Shown here piece after piece: positions 44,661-57,044 of a stretch of DNA of 64,000 nucleotides (within the stretch, counting starts at the first letter, position 1; every line of letters starts with the position of its first letter). Origin of the DNA: Gonocerus acuteangulatus (Eukaryota > Arthropoda > Insecta > Hemiptera > Coreidae); NCBI GenBank assembly GCA_946811695.1, contig OX328132.1:100992935-101056934 (forward strand), read 5' to 3'. Under the pieces are notes generated by a model, which searched no databases, was not told the origin of the DNA, and was given only the letters and a program-made list of their open reading frames with translations. The position numbers and the translations under genes were made by a program.

Positions 44661-45828
44661 CATCTATTATTTACATGAACATAATGCACATATTGATAAA
44701 AAATAATACATAGGCTATAATTCGAAAATAAATAACAAAAATAGACTGACAACTTGAAGAAAAAATTAATTGTACTGACTTGTTTTTTTTTTTAATAATA
44801 ACAAATATATACCATTATATTATGCACTAAAAACGAAATATCCACCAATCATCGTCTGATTCAATACTGCTACATTCTTCAGCATTTTCTTTTGACAAGC
44901 CAGTATCTTCTGTCTCATTTTCTAATGACAGTTCTTAAAGTGGATCATGTGGTAAACTACACTTCAATAGGCTAATTACATATACATCGGTAACATGAAA
45001 TTTAAATAAACACGTGTAGTTTCTGTTCAAAAAATGGAAAAGTAATTACAAGAACAAAACTGCAATAAACACTGGGAAAAATGTTCCCTTTCTTAGAGTC
45101 CGATTAATATTCCCTTCCGTCGCCTGTTGATGATCCAAGAAAGTAAATATTTACATTTTACCTTAATCCTGCTAATACTAGACAGTATTCAGTAAGTGAT
45201 TTGTAAAATATTTTTTTGAATTTTGCCCACCTAAAAGGTGATTTTCGCCCACTGTCTTTCGCCGCGGATTCTTCAGCTTCTATCTAAACTAAATTTAAAT
45301 TTGCATTAAAAGGAGGAAGAAGGGGGAGCTGAAAGTCTCAAGACAGTAAAGTAGAAGCTTAAGGCTTATCGAAAAAAAAATATTTGGAAGAGGAACTTTG
45401 TGGAACTTTTTTTTAAACCTTACTCAAACTTGAGTAATCGACAAAATATGAACAATCTAGTAATAATTTCATTAATATTTTTTTTTTCTTTGATATGCAT
45501 TTCTATTATTAGATATATATTATGTATTTATAAAGAACATACCACTAGGTAATAAATCCATTGTGAAAAGAATTTATAAAATTTGCACACAATTTTTAGA
45601 GCACACCTTACAAAGACCGTAGTTGGAACAAGACTAAGCAGAGGAAGAGCAAGTGACTAACAATTGTTGCCTTCCTTATTGTTTTAAACAGGTTTGGGTT
45701 AAAATAGCTAAAAAAAATTGTTCTGTTTTCAATGAATAGAAGACTTGAGCACGTTTTGACACGTAAATTGACTTTCTACGACGACATCACATTTTCGTCT
45801 TTTGTCGCCGTAAAGTAGTCGTTTTGCC
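44661..45828. other. Unassigned A+T-rich DNA
   Basis: No gene or element is recognised. The phrase near 44860-44940 (CATCGTCTGATTC...TCTTCAGC) resembles a similar stretch at 29330 but is too short to assign. Confidence 0.35.
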
Positions 45829-45834
45829 CAGAGT

Positions 45835-45977
45835 GCGGCGGCAGGAATTTTCTCATCTCAGGGCTCGCTGAGAAAATTCCTGGTTGCACCCTGGATGTCG
45901 GCGCTAATGGCCAAGAATTATGTCGATGCGCCGTAAAAAATAAATAAAATAAAATAAAAATAAATTAATAAATAAAA
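45835..45977 (+). mobile_element. SINE 3' half
   Basis: Contains the body (CAGGAATTTTCTCATCTC and its inverted partner GAGAAAATTCCTG), the tail GTCGGCGCTAATGGCC.. GATGCGCCGTAAAA, and an A-rich AAATA repeat. It ends next to the HINE-like end at 45988. Confidence 0.75.
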
Positions 45978-45985
45978 ATTAATAT

Positions 45986-46120
45986 TTTAGCGCGGTTCCT
46001 CCCTATCTCTATAGAGAGAACCCGCTTATGAGGTTGACCTCACGGCGCGATCCGGACGTGCCGACCAGAAATTTTTCGTTTCAGACCCCATAGATCACGA
46101 AATTATAGGTGGTTCAAATT

Positions 46121-46177
<57 letters not shown>

Positions 46178-46677
46178 TTGTCTGTTAACGCTCTAACAAG
46201 CTCAAAAATGGTCCGATTTTGATGAAATTTGGTACAAAAATCTGTCTTCTTATTTGAAAGGTCAAATTCGTTAGCCAGCAGAATCCGCCCAAAGGAAGAT
46301 GGCGTTTGGGGCGAAATTCGCGCAAAAAAATCGTAACGCTTACGTTTTTGAGTTCATATGGTTCCAGGTACTTCTTTTATAGGTTTCTTAACATATGAAA
46401 ACGAATGAAAACATTTTTAAGGCGATAACTGTAACCGTTTTTGAGAAAAGTGGAATCAATGTTTTCGCATGTCATTATTTTATTGTGGATACTTAAAATC
46501 GCGGGATTCAATTGAAATTTTTTCTACACTTTGGACATTAATCCCAACTGAGATTTTTATATTTTGGTTATATTTGGAGTTAAGGAAGTATGCGAAAAAA
46601 AATGTTATTAATAGACATGAAAAGTTTTCGGATCTTCATGAACCGCGCTAAGATGACGCAGTTCCTGCGAGTCGGAC
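45986..46677 (-). repeat. HINE-like copy with both ends, internally deleted
   Basis: Its 3' end is at 45988 (TTAGCGCGGTTCCTCCC on the plus strand), the (TA)n core is at 46126-46175, and its 5' end is at about 46676 (CTGCGAGTCGGAC on the plus strand). The block between the central part and the 5' end is missing, giving about 690 bp against about 1.17 kb for the fullest copy. Confidence 0.85.
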
Positions 46678-47440
46678 TTTTTTATTATATTTATTACTTA
46701 TATCAAAAAACAGTATCAAAATATTTCAAAAGTTATTATTGTAACTTTTTGTGTTTTCCGGCCTCATGTGGGGTTTAAAACTATAAATTCAAATTTTTGA
46801 AAATTATAAGCAGTCATGGGGGTTTAAAACAAATTTATTATTATAAACCTTAATTATAAGCTCTTGACGAGGCATCAGCTAGGGTATAAAACTGGTAGTT
46901 ACAATTAAAACTATGGAGTATTAATGTATCTGTTTTATAAGTTGCTAATATCTTCTTCCAACTTCAAGCGACTTTGTTTTAACATTGTATTAATAATATT
47001 TAAGCTACCAAACGGGTTGAAAATATGAGACATTATTTCGCACATTAGTCCAGTTTATGAAAGAAAATATGTATCAATTCGGTCCAAATAAAAGATCGTG
47101 TGGGTGAATGTTTGATTGGCTACTTATATGGCCTTATTGTTTTAATTTATTGCAGGTGTATAAGTGTTTTTTGCTCGTGGCTAGTGGCGAAAGCCTTCGA
47201 GTCTGTTGGACGGAAGAAGCCTTATAAATTCTATTCTCCTAAATAAGGAAATTCCCAGTTACTAATAATTTAATGTAGGCCAATTAAGCGCTGACCTCAG
47301 AGCTGTTAGTAGCGTTTATATATCACTAAAATCATCGAAATAATCCAACTCTTTATATTATAAAACTTCTGAATTTTACTTTTACCCCCACCCCCCACTT
47401 CGATCTGCTTTAGCCCTCGAAAGCTACTGCCCCTCGTGTT
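46678..47440. other. Unassigned DNA
   Basis: No gene or element is recognised. GGGGTTTAAAAC occurs twice (about 46769 and 46820) as a small direct repeat. Confidence 0.35.
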
Positions 47441-47442
47441 CA

Positions 47443-47540
47443 CTCCCTCCCTCCAAAGGTTGACGTTATAACGCAATCCGGAATTGCCGACAAGAACATT
47501 TCACGTTTCAGAACCCATTGATGACGATTTTGTATGTATA
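47443..47540 (-). repeat. HINE-like 3' fragment
   Basis: Carries CTCCCTCCA, GACGTTATAACGCAATCCGG and TTTCAGAACCCATTGA, a minus-strand 3' end without the terminal CTAA. Confidence 0.55.
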
Positions 47541-47639
47541 TAATATCTTTCCCATTTTCTTATCTTGTTTGTGCATCGGCTGCTTAGGCTATTAGCAGTT
47601 TACTGGTAAATGCAAAACAAAAAACAATTCAAAAGTGAG

Positions 47640-49214
47640 GTAACTAGAGAAAAAAATATTCGCTAGGCGACTTCGAATCTCTCTCTTTGAAAACTACATT
47701 TATAACAATTTTTTTTTTCTTATTTTACTTATCTTGTTTTATTGACAAATACATTCACCTACTAGAAGCAATAAAAAAAAATAACAAGAAATAAAAACAG
47801 ACAAAAAGAACCGTTCAAATAAACGAAATTAATTATCGTTTATCAAACTTCTAAGTTTTATGCACTTATTTCTCCGATTGACAATGCCAATCAAAAATTT
47901 CTTTAGAATCTTTTTTGTAGAGAATTTAGTAAGCTTTCGAATGGTAATCTTCCGCTTCCCAAGATTCTCAACCGTTTTCGAGATATTAAGGAAAATTTAC
48001 AAAGTTACAAAACTTTTCAAGTCCGTTACTTACTTACTTAAATGGCACTACAACCCGAGTTGGGTCTTGGCCTCCTCCAAGAGCTTCCGCCATCCAGCTC
48101 GATCACGTGCCGCCGCCTTCCAGTTAGGGATATTAAGAAGACTCCTCGAGTCAGCAGCCACTGCATCAGCCCATCCGAGCCTTGGTCTTCCTCTTCTTCT
48201 GGTGCGGTCCAAGTGGCCTTCCAGAGTTTTCCTGGGAATCTCTTCTTCTGTCATTCGTGCAACATCTCCAACCCAGCGAAGTCTCCCAATTTTAATATAC
48301 CGAACTACGTCCGAATCTCCGAATAGGTCGTATAACTCCTGATTCTTACGCCGCCTCCATACGTCCCCTTCCCTAAGCGGTCCATAAATCCGACGTAAGA
48401 TTTTTCTTTCGAATATTAGCAAATTCCTTTCGTCGGATTTGCTCATGGTCCAGGCTTCAGAGGCGTAGGTCAGAACTGGACGAATCAGTGTTTTGTAGAG
48501 TCTGACTTTGGAGGTTCTGGTTAGTAGCTGGCTTCTTAAAAACTTCGTGAGTCCAAAATAACACCTGTTTGCAGCATGAATTCGCCAGCTTATCTCACAG
48601 GCCATGTTGTTGTTCGACGTCACTAATGTTCCCAGGTAAGTGAACTCCTGGACACACTCGAAGGTTAATGACCCTATAGTTATGGATGCACCTTCTTCTC
48701 GGCGACCTTCTCCGGCCACCACCATGTACTTGGTTTTGTTTTCATTGACCTCCAGTCCCAGGTATTGTGCTGCACCCTAAGCCCTTCAAGTCTGTTAATA
48801 AAATATTTTATTCTAACCCTTCCTTAACTCCAAACGTAACCTAAATTTCAACATATTAGTTTTGATGAATGTTGAACATGCAGAAAATGTTTCAACTGAA
48901 TCCCATGATTCTAAGTACCCAAACCAAAAACGGTATTCAACAATTATTTTTCCAATTTTCTCAAAACGGTTAAAGCTATCACCTTGAAAATGGTTTCATT
49001 CGTTTTCCTTGGCCAAGAAGCCGATAAAACAAGTACTTGCAAGCATATGAAGTAAGCGGAACGATTTTTTTCGCGCGACATTTGCTCCGAAAACCATGTT
49101 CCTGTGGGCGGATTCTGCTAGTTAACGAACTTGACCTTTCAAATTAGACGAAAGATTTTTGTACCAAATTTCATCAAAATCGGACCATTAGGGGGGCCGG
49201 TAATGAGCGAAGAG

Positions 49215-49292
<78 letters not shown>
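47640..49292 (+). repeat. HINE-like copy split by a LINE, ending in (TA)n
   Basis: It runs 47640-48028, is interrupted by the LINE to 48784, and resumes through the central block to a (TA)n tract at 49216-49292. There it meets a minus-strand copy's 3' end with no 3' block of its own. The two copies therefore share one (TA)n tract. Confidence 0.8.
48029..48784 (-). pseudogene. 5'-truncated LINE inserted in the HINE-like copy
   Basis: The minus-strand frame begins in RT domain 7 (YLGLEVNENKTKYMVVAG) and gives TYLGTLVTSNN, LYKTLIRPVLTYASEAWTMS, FERKILRRIYGPLREGD and IGRLRWVGDVARM to the C-terminus near 48048. The tail is a TAAG repeat. Flanks TTCAAGTCCGTTA (48016-48028) and TTCAAGTCTGTTA (48785-48797) are a 13-bp duplication with one mismatch, and both belong to the HINE-like target. 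The catalytic RT blocks are missing. Clade is probably RTE-like or CR1/Jockey-related and is not certain. Confidence 0.8.
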
Positions 49293-49296
<4 letters not shown>

Positions 49297-49468
49297 TAAT
49301 GCGGTTCCTCCCTCCCCCATAGGGAGGAACCCCGCTTATAAGGTTGATCTCATGACGCAATCCGGAAGTGCCGACTAGAAAATTTTGCGTTTCAGAACCC
49401 CTAGAGACCGAAAATGATGGTGGTTAAAATTTGTATGTATGTATACATATATATATATATATATATAT

Positions 49469-49524
<56 letters not shown>

Positions 49525-49864
49525 TTATTTATTTTTATTTTGATGAAATTTGGTACAAAAATCCTTCGTCCAATTTGAAAGGTCAAGTTCGTTAACAAGC
49601 AGAATCCGCCCCCTGGAAGATGGCGTTTGGGGCGAAATTCGCACAAAAAAAAATCGTAATGCTTACGTTTTTGAGTTCATAAGCTTGTACTCGTTTTATA
49701 GGCTTCTTGGGCTAGGAAAACGAATGAAACCATTTTTAAGGCGATAGCTTTAGCCGTTTTCGAGAAAATTAAAAAAAATAGTTTTTAGATAGTCTTAGCA
49801 AGAAAATAATTAAATTGGAGATGAAGCAAGCATTCTGGTTAAGGATGCTAATTTCAAAGAAAAT

Positions 49865-52333
49865 GTGGTATTAAATAATGTTAGAGATAAATACACTTTG
49901 GATAACGTAACATTCAAAGAAACATTAGTGGACAAAATTAATTTAATTTACCTGAAAGTGGTGGATAATAACAAACATAGACTTGATAAAAAATTAGAAA
50001 GGAAAATTAGTCCTAAATGCAATAAACCAGCTTTAAATATAAATGTTAAAAAATTAGATAGCAAATTTGATAACATATCCATTAAAGCAAGTAATGTTGT
50101 TCAGCCTTCATATATCAATAATAATAAAGACTTAAATGATAATAACATGCTTGAAATACTGGAAAATTATAATAACTTGTACATTACAACTGATAGGTTT
50201 GAAAATTTAACTAAAACTAAAATACCAGTGAATATAATAAATCTTCTTTCTTTGGGTGAAAATTTTAGTTTAGATAGTCAGAAGATAGATAAAGATATTG
50301 TTACTTTAATCACTGATCTTGAGAGTATTTATGACAAAATTGACTCAACCGAGAGCCATATTAATGGTACAAGGAATCATATTTGTAATATAATTTCTAA
50401 TTATATTACACAATGCAACAAAACTAACAATATAACAGCGCTTAATAAACAAATAAATAAAGATTTTGAATTATTTAAAAGGTTTTTAAAAGATCATAAA
50501 GATTTAATTGTGATTAAATGCGACAAAACAAAGAAATTAGTAATAATGAACAGAACTGAATATATGAATAAAATGAATATTTTATTGAATGACAAAACAA
50601 CTTATAAAAAGGTGAGAGTAAACCCGGGTATGGAGTTAGCTGGTAAAATTAATAAATATGTTGAGAATTTACATAAAAATGGCTCGATAAATACACTAAA
50701 AATAGATTAGCAGCTAACAATTATACAGAGCCAAGAATTCATGGTTCGGTAAAACTACATAAACCTGGAAATTTATTAAGGCCCATAATTAATAATATTA
50801 ATGGACCTAATGATAATTTAGCAGAATTCATGCATTCATCCTTAAAATGTTTAAATACGTTATATGATTATGATATTAAAAATTCCAATGTGTTAAAAAA
50901 TAAATTAAATATGATTCAGTTTGATAAGGATAAAGAATATGAATTAATCAGTTTTGATGCAGAGTCCTTATTCACCAATATATCAGTGGATGAATGCATT
51001 AAAAACATAGAAGGGAATTGGGAATTAATAAAAAATCATACTCCAATTAAAAATAAAAAGCTATATTCTGAAGGTATCAAATTATGTACGTTATTTGGAT
51101 ATTTTAAATTTAATGGAGATTATTATAGACAAGTATATGGTTTGCCAATGGGTGGTAGATTATCGGTAGTGTTAAGTAACGCCCTATTAAATAAGTTGAT
51201 TTATGAACAACTCAGCAAAACTACTGTTAAACCAGTGCTAATAACTAAATACATAGATGACTTATTATTAATAATTATAAAAGATACGTACCCTGAGCTA
51301 TTAGAGCTGTTCAATTCCTTTCATAAAAGATTAAGATTTACCCATGAATGTACAGAGAATAACAAACTGAGATATCTTGACATGGATGTTAAATTAGAAA
51401 ATAATAAAATAACAACAAAATGGACTAAAAAAGATAATTGTAGCACCCGCATTTTAAATTTTAATTCAAATCATCCTAAAACTCAAATAATTAATACAGC
51501 TAAAAATTTGATTAACACAGCTATAAATATAACAGATAGTATGTACTTGAAAGAAATAAAAGGGAAAATTTATAAAATATTAGTGGACAATTTTTATCCA
51601 ATAAAGCTAATAAATAAATTATGGTTTAATAAAATTAGTAATAATACAGAGAGCAGTCCAACTATAATACAGGAATCACAAGAGAAACTAATAACAAAAA
51701 CATACAAATTTAAGGTGAGATCCAAGGGTAATAAGCCAAATCTAATAACTGATTATTTTAAACTATTAAATAAAACGAATGAAGAGAATGGAGAAATTAC
51801 TAGTAGAGAACAGAATACTGTAATTGGAAATAATATAGCTCATAAATTAAAATATATTCCTGGTTTAACCGAAAAAATAAAGAAAGGTTTAAAGAAGTAT
51901 GACCATTCTAATTTAAAGATTGGTCTTTATAATGATAATAAAATAACAAATGCATTAAGTAATATGAAAGATAAAATAAAGTGTAAATAAACAAAATGTA
52001 ATTTAACAAATTAATTGTAAGGAATGCATTGGCAAATGTTATATAGGTGAAACTTCCCAAAATTTAAAAAATAGGATAAAACAACACATTTCTAATTGTA
52101 ATAACAGTAAAAATATCAATACTACAGCATTGGCAAATCATGCTTTCACCAAACAGCATAAGTTTGATTATGATAATGTAAAGATTTTAAAAACTGTTAA
52201 TGATAATAAAGCTAGGAAATTAACTGAATCCATTTACATAACTAAAAATATCAATAGAACCATTAATTTCAAAACAGATGTTAAAGGTATAGGACAACAT
52301 TATGTTGACATATTAAATAAAATTAATTTCTGA
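49865..52333 (+). pseudogene. Penelope ORF with frameshifts (RT, GIY-YIG)
   Basis: The frame 49865-50710 carries the N-terminal region up to VIKCDKTKKLVIMNR (the KxDKG-like block before RT). A shift near 50705 moves the reading to RIHGSVKLHKPGNLLRPIIN. The next frame (to 51990) has SFDAESLFTNIS, YGLPMGGRLSVVLSNALL, and YIDDLL as the catalytic pair, with FLDM-like YLDMDV. A second break near 51990-52005 separates the nuclease: NCKECIGKCYIGETSQNLKN, then IKQH and a late Glu in LTESIYITKN. The two breaks make it inactive. Confidence 0.9.
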
Positions 52334-52831
52334 TGACATGGTAATAGATTCCTTTCATAGTTTAAATATCTTGGTTACATACCTCAGTGTATTTTATATT
52401 AAATATTGTAATAAAAATAATGTTTACTAATGATTAATCAAAATATCTGTGATATGTCATACATAAATTATGATACATTTTAATCAATTGAAATTTAATG
52501 TTTTAATTTAATTTTAGTTATACAAAATGTAATAATAATATACATATAATAGGCCTAAGTATGTTGCTAAGGTCTTCCAATATGGCTGTGAGATAATGAA
52601 TGTTTTTACTTGATCTTGATGTGTAATTTGACTTGGTTCCTTACAGGAATCATTTTTATTTATTTTATGACGTTTTAAATGTAACTGTAATTATTATCAG
52701 GACATGGTGAGTTTAAAATTAAGGCAATACAATTTAGTAAATGGTTTTGGATGATGTAATATCTTGGTTAATAGTAATTATAAAGCGTGTTTTCTGTAGT
52801 ATTTAGTAATTAATATACGATTTTAGATCTC

Positions 52832-52856
52832 CTGAAGATGGACGAATAGTCCGAAA
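52832..52856 (+). ncRNA. Hammerhead ribozyme core, second Penelope element
   Basis: CTGAAGA (52832-52838), stem II GGAC/GTCC with a GAATA loop, GAAA (52853-52856), then CGTT. It lies about 500 bases after the nuclease stop and about 75 before the element's 3' junction. All core positions are intact. Confidence 0.65.
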
Positions 52857-53595
52857 CGTTGTGATGGTAAAATAAAAGTAATTTTTGAAGCTTTGAAGGG
52901 TTATTCCTCACCTTGTTGGTATTATGTTTTTGAATACCGTTTTTGGTGTGGGCACTTAGAATCATGGGATTCAGTTGAAACATTTTCTGCATGTTGTACT
53001 TTCATTAAAACTAATATGTTGAAATTTTGGTTATGTTTGGAGTTAAGAAAGGGTTAGAATAAAATATTTTATTAACAGACATAAAAAGTTTTGGTAACTT
53101 TGTATACTTTCCTTAATATCTCGAAAAAGGTTGAGGAGAATCATGGTAAACAGAAGAATACCATTAGAAAGCTTACTACATGCTCTATAAAAAAGGTTCT
53201 GATCAATGTTTTGATTAGGCGATGTCAATCGGAGAAATAAGTGCTTAAAACTTTAAAGTAATTGATTTCGCTTATTTGAACTGTTCTTTTTGTCTGTTTT
53301 TATTCCTTGTTATTTTTTAATTGCTTATAGTTGGATAATGTATTTGATAATAAATCAGGTTAAGAAAAACAATTTAAAGTTAGAGATATGGATTTCTAAG
53401 ATATAGCTTTTCAACTGCCTAGCGGGGTCCTTCCTAGGGAGGGTTGGCCGACTCATCCAGGTAAGATCGTAAATCAAGACCTTTCTAGAAATTTCGACCC
53501 AAAGTAAAAACAGCTTCTATTTTAATCATTCTAAATGAGTCTAGGGAAAAGAACAGAACCGCGCTAAGATGATGCAGTTCCTGCGAGTCGGACTT

Positions 53596-53690
53596 TATTT
53601 GAAAAATTTGAACCACCGTTATTTTCGGTCTCTAGGTGTTCTGAAACGCAAAATTTTCTAGTCGGCACTTCCGGATTGTTTCATGAGATC
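53596..53690 (+). repeat. HINE-like 3' fragment
   Basis: TTTGAACCACCGTTATTTTC, CTAGTCGGCACTTCCGGATT and the AGATCAACCTTAT block, ending before the hairpin where a tandem array begins. Confidence 0.7.
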
Positions 53691-54095
53691 AACCTTATTT
53701 TTATAAGGAATAAACAGTTAGACGATTTTGAACTAGCCTATGACACTCCCCAGATCAAGACCGACCTTTGTGTCAAAATCTGTCAAACGGTGTGGATTTG
53801 TATAATGAGCAAACGGACAGAAAGACAGCTTATTGACGATTTTGACCTTGTCTATGCCACTTCCCGGATCAAGACCTACCTGTTTGCCAAAATCGGCCAA
53901 ACGGTGTGTATTTGTATAAGGAATAAACAGACAGACAGCTGATAGACAATTTAACCTTGCCTATGATTCTCCCCGTATCAAGACCCACCTGTGTCCCAAG
54001 TTTGGTCAAAATCGGTCTAACGGTTCGGATTTGTATAAGGAAGAAACATACAGACTGACAGCTGGTATAAGATTTCGACCAAGCCTATATGCGTT
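53690..54095. repeat. Tandem array, about four diverged units of 100-115 bp
   Basis: Each unit contains ATAAGGAATAAACAGACAGA or a relative, TAGACGATTTTGACC, CCTATGAC.CTCCCC, ATCAAGACC.ACCTGTGT, AAAATCGGTCAAACGGT and GTGGATTTGTATAA. The 88-codon frame here results from unit lengths that keep phase and is not called as a gene. Similar units lie at 42490 and 43290. Confidence 0.8.
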
Positions 54096-54848
54096 TAAAT
54101 GTTTCTTAAAACATCAAATATAGGTTCTTCATACCGAGACGATTCGTATGATACCCCACATCGTGGGTTCCGGACGGAATGATGGGTTTCCAAAGGAAGT
54201 ACAAAACTGCCCCTTCCCGCCCCGGAAGCGGAGTCAAACACAACTTTTCAGGATTTTTCCTTTAATAACACCCTCATATCTATCATCCTGCAAAATTTCA
54301 AGTCTCTAGCATCATGGGAAGTGCCTAATAATTTTGATGAGTCAGTCAGTGAATGAGTGAGTCCTATAAATCCCGATTTTCGATCGCTTATATCTCAGAA
54401 ACCATTCGATGTAGAATTATGAAAATGTCCAGTTTTACTCACATCTAGTAGTATAATACCTATGTAAGTTTTATCTTTACCTGGTTGAAAGTTATGAGCG
54501 GGTAAAAATCGGCTCTAAGACCGCCTTTAATACACACACAGTATGCTTAGGCCGGAACTTGGCCTGGCGCACTACCGTGCGCCTAGATATAAAACAATCA
54601 TTTGATAAAAAACGTTACTGCAGCTTCCTAATGATATTTGCTAGAAAAGTATGTAGGAATTTTATTTGATTCATTGAATTGTAACAATTGTTTTCAACAG
54701 ATTTTTTTTTTTTTAATAGAAAAAGAAGAATTTTTCACATTTTTGAAAAAAATTAATATTTCTTAAAGTCACAGAAGATCCCTTGACCACCATTTGGTAT
54801 TTTCTGACAGGCTTACCGATATATTGTGAGCACTATTTATCAATAAAA
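54096..54848. other. Dispersed repeat and unassigned DNA
   Basis: Text such as GGGAAGTGCCTAATAATTTT followed by a run of GTGAGTGA-like words (54340-54366) is repeat-like. TATCTCAGAAACCATTCGAT (about 54402) is also of a kind common in dispersed elements. No ends or gene found. Confidence 0.45.
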
Positions 54849-57044
54849 TAAAAAAATTAAGCTAGAAAACCATAAAGAAGTAAGCTGTACGGTCCAAGGA
54901 AGGTATGAATTTATTATTAAAGCAATCGAACAGACAAATAGAACACTACAAGCATCTCAGAAAGTCTCCCGGAGTAAACTTTCACTCGACACAAGAAACT
55001 TAATGAGAGAAAAGGCTAAATTAAAAACAAAAGAAGAGAAGAGTCCCGAGGAGCAAGAATGGCTATCCTCCATCAGCAAACTTATCAAGAGCAAAATCAA
55101 ACAGGATCTCAAAGATTACAAAGAGAGAGTGGTGATGGAAGCACTTGAGACCAGTAAATCCCTTCAACAGCTGAAGAAAGAGTTGTCTTAAGGCAAATAT
55201 TGGCAATATTCACTCCACAGCAAAGAACGAAATCCCTTAACCAAGAGAGAGGAAATAGTGACAGAACTTTTTTACAGAGCTTTATGCAGACAACGCATCA
55301 AAAGCAAACCGAAGGGAGGGACGGAAAATAACTGGAGAAGTTCCCGGCGTACTGATATCTGAATTCGAAAAGGCTGTGAAGTCCCTTAAAACAAGAAAGA
55401 GCCCAGGTCCGGATGGAATAACAAACGAACAACTGAAAGCAGGTGGAGAGGTGTTGTCAAGAGAACTTTGTCAACTATTTAATAAGATTCTTGAAACCGG
55501 AAAAGTACCAAAGGAGTGGAAAAAGACAAAAATTATTTTACTCCCAAAGAAGGGGGATAAAAGAAACATTGAAAACTACCACCCCATCTCTCTCTGTTCC
55601 GTTGTCTCAAAGCTTTTTACAATAATAGTAAAGGTCAGAATTACTCCTACATTGGAAAGAAGTCTAACTTCTGAACACGCAGGTTTCCAGAAGGGGTACT
55701 CTGTGGTCGACCATCCTGAAGCCCTCAATCAAATAATCGAAAAGTCGAAGGATTATAAGCTACCTTTGTATCTCTGCTTCATCGATTTTAAGAAAGCCTT
55801 TGACTCGGTAAAGCATTCAAGCATATTCAAAGCCCTGGAAGATGCAGCGGCATACATTGAGGTACTGAGAGATCTCTACCAAGGAAATGAAGCCTTCATA
55901 GCAACAGACCTTATTGGGCCTACTTTCCCTGTGGAAAAAGGCGTTCGTCAAGGAGATAATGCATCAGCTCCTCTTTTCATAAATCTTTTAGAAATGGTCA
56001 GTAGGAGATGCCCCAAACTGGAAAACTTGGGTATAACTATAAATGGGAAAAGGCTAAGTAACCTCAAGTTTGCTGATGACATTGTCCTCCTGGCACACAA
56101 CCTAGAAGATTTAAAAAGTCTGTTAGGTGAACTTTTGGACGAATGCAAGAAAGTGGGGTTAAGGCTGAACTACTCCAAAACAAAATTATGACTAATCGGG
56201 AAAAAATAGAGATAACCCTAGATGGAAACATTTTAGATTATACGGACGAGTATATATACCTGGGACAACTCGTTTCCTTTCAAAATAGTACAGCAAAAGA
56301 GATCCGGAGGAGGACATCTCATGCTTGGAAGAAGTTCTGGGAGCTTAAATTTATTATGAAGGGAAATTTCAGCATGGAGTGGAAGAGGCTTGCCTTCGAA
56401 CAGTTTGTTTTGCCGGTCATATGCTATGGGTGCCAAACATGGTCTCTTACCAAGGCTCAGGAGGGTAAATTACAAATATGGCAGCGATCGACAGAAAGGT
56501 GCATTCTCAACGTACTAAGGAGGGAGAAAATAGCAAGTACACATTTGGGGGCCCAGACAGGGATGAAGGACGTCCTACAGCATGCAACAAGGATCAAGTG
56601 GGCCTGGGCAGGGCATGTTGCTCGGCAGGATAATGACAGGTGGGCAAAGCAGGCCACTGAGTGGATCCCATAAGGACAGAAAAGAGGAAGAGGAAGGCAA
56701 CAGAAGAGATGGGCTGATTTAATGAGGAACAAGGCAGGTGCCGAGTGGATGAGGTACGCCAGGGACAGGAGCAGATGGAAGGAGATTTGGAAGAAGGGAA
56801 AGGAAGAAAGAGCAGACTCCACTTCCCGACAGGACTAGTCCCCGTGGGAAGTCAGACTATTACCCCAGAACCCTGGGAGGCCCTACAGAAATAGTCACTT
56901 CAGATATGTAAATAAACCTAAAACAGAAGTATTATATTTTTATTTATTTATTGAAAAGCAAAATTATGTATTTATTAACTAATTGTATTTATTTAAATAA
57001 TTTATTATGACTATTCTGTAAATAAAGGCTATATTCATTCATTC
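54849..57044 (+). mobile_element. 5'-truncated RTE LINE with 14-bp duplication
   Basis: ATTTATCAATAAAA occurs at 54835-54848 and again at 57045-57058, bounding the insertion. Inside are the linker before RT (55003-55191), RT, the C-terminal domain, a 3' UTR with GGGAAGTCAGACTATTACCC, and an ATTC-repeat tail. The endonuclease domain is absent. Similarity in layout and 3' UTR to 34790-36075 shows a related but diverged RTE family. Confidence 0.92.
55003..56820 (+). pseudogene. RTE reverse transcriptase, frameshifted
   Basis: Pieces read in order: a linker to 55191, a disrupted stretch to about 55375, then RT in 55376-56191 (KSPGPDGITNEQLK, PISLCSVVSKLF, CFIDFKKAFDSVKHSSIFKA, GVRQGDNASAPLFINLLEMV, FADDIVLLA). 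A shift near 56170 leads to 56143-56673 (YLGQLVSFQN, ICYGCQTWSLTKAQEG, WAWAGHVARQDNDRW), then a stop and GRGRQQKRWADL beyond. GDPLSP has become GDNASAP at the conserved turn. The two frame breaks and stop make it inactive. Confidence 0.88.

Larger units (their letters stand above)
49797..52932 (+). mobile_element. Second Penelope-like element
   Basis: Full insertion bounded by the two halves of a HINE-like copy. It has a long A+T-rich N-terminal coding region, RT, a degraded GIY-YIG nuclease and a hammerhead core near its 3' end. It belongs to a different lineage from the copy at 3194: the RT motif is YIDD rather than YVDD and the N-terminal region shows no obvious similarity. No inverted partner is present. 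Confidence 0.88.
49294..53595 (-). repeat. HINE-like copy, nearly complete, hosting a Penelope element
   Basis: The 3' end is at 49294 and the copy runs to about 49796, then continues from about 52933 to the 5' end at 53595 (GTCCGACTCGCAGGAACTGC on the minus strand). Without the insertion it is about 1.17 kb, the fullest copy in the window. The junction words GTTTTTAGATAG and GTTTTTGAATAC suggest a short target duplication. Confidence 0.85.

Noticed and set aside
53676..53942. 88-codon plus-strand frame with repeated peptide
   Set aside because: It is produced by tandem ~110-bp units that happen to keep phase; the DNA repeat extends beyond the frame.
53690..54095. CRISPR-like array
   Set aside because: Units are contiguous ~110-bp tandem repeats with no unique spacers, and the DNA is eukaryotic.
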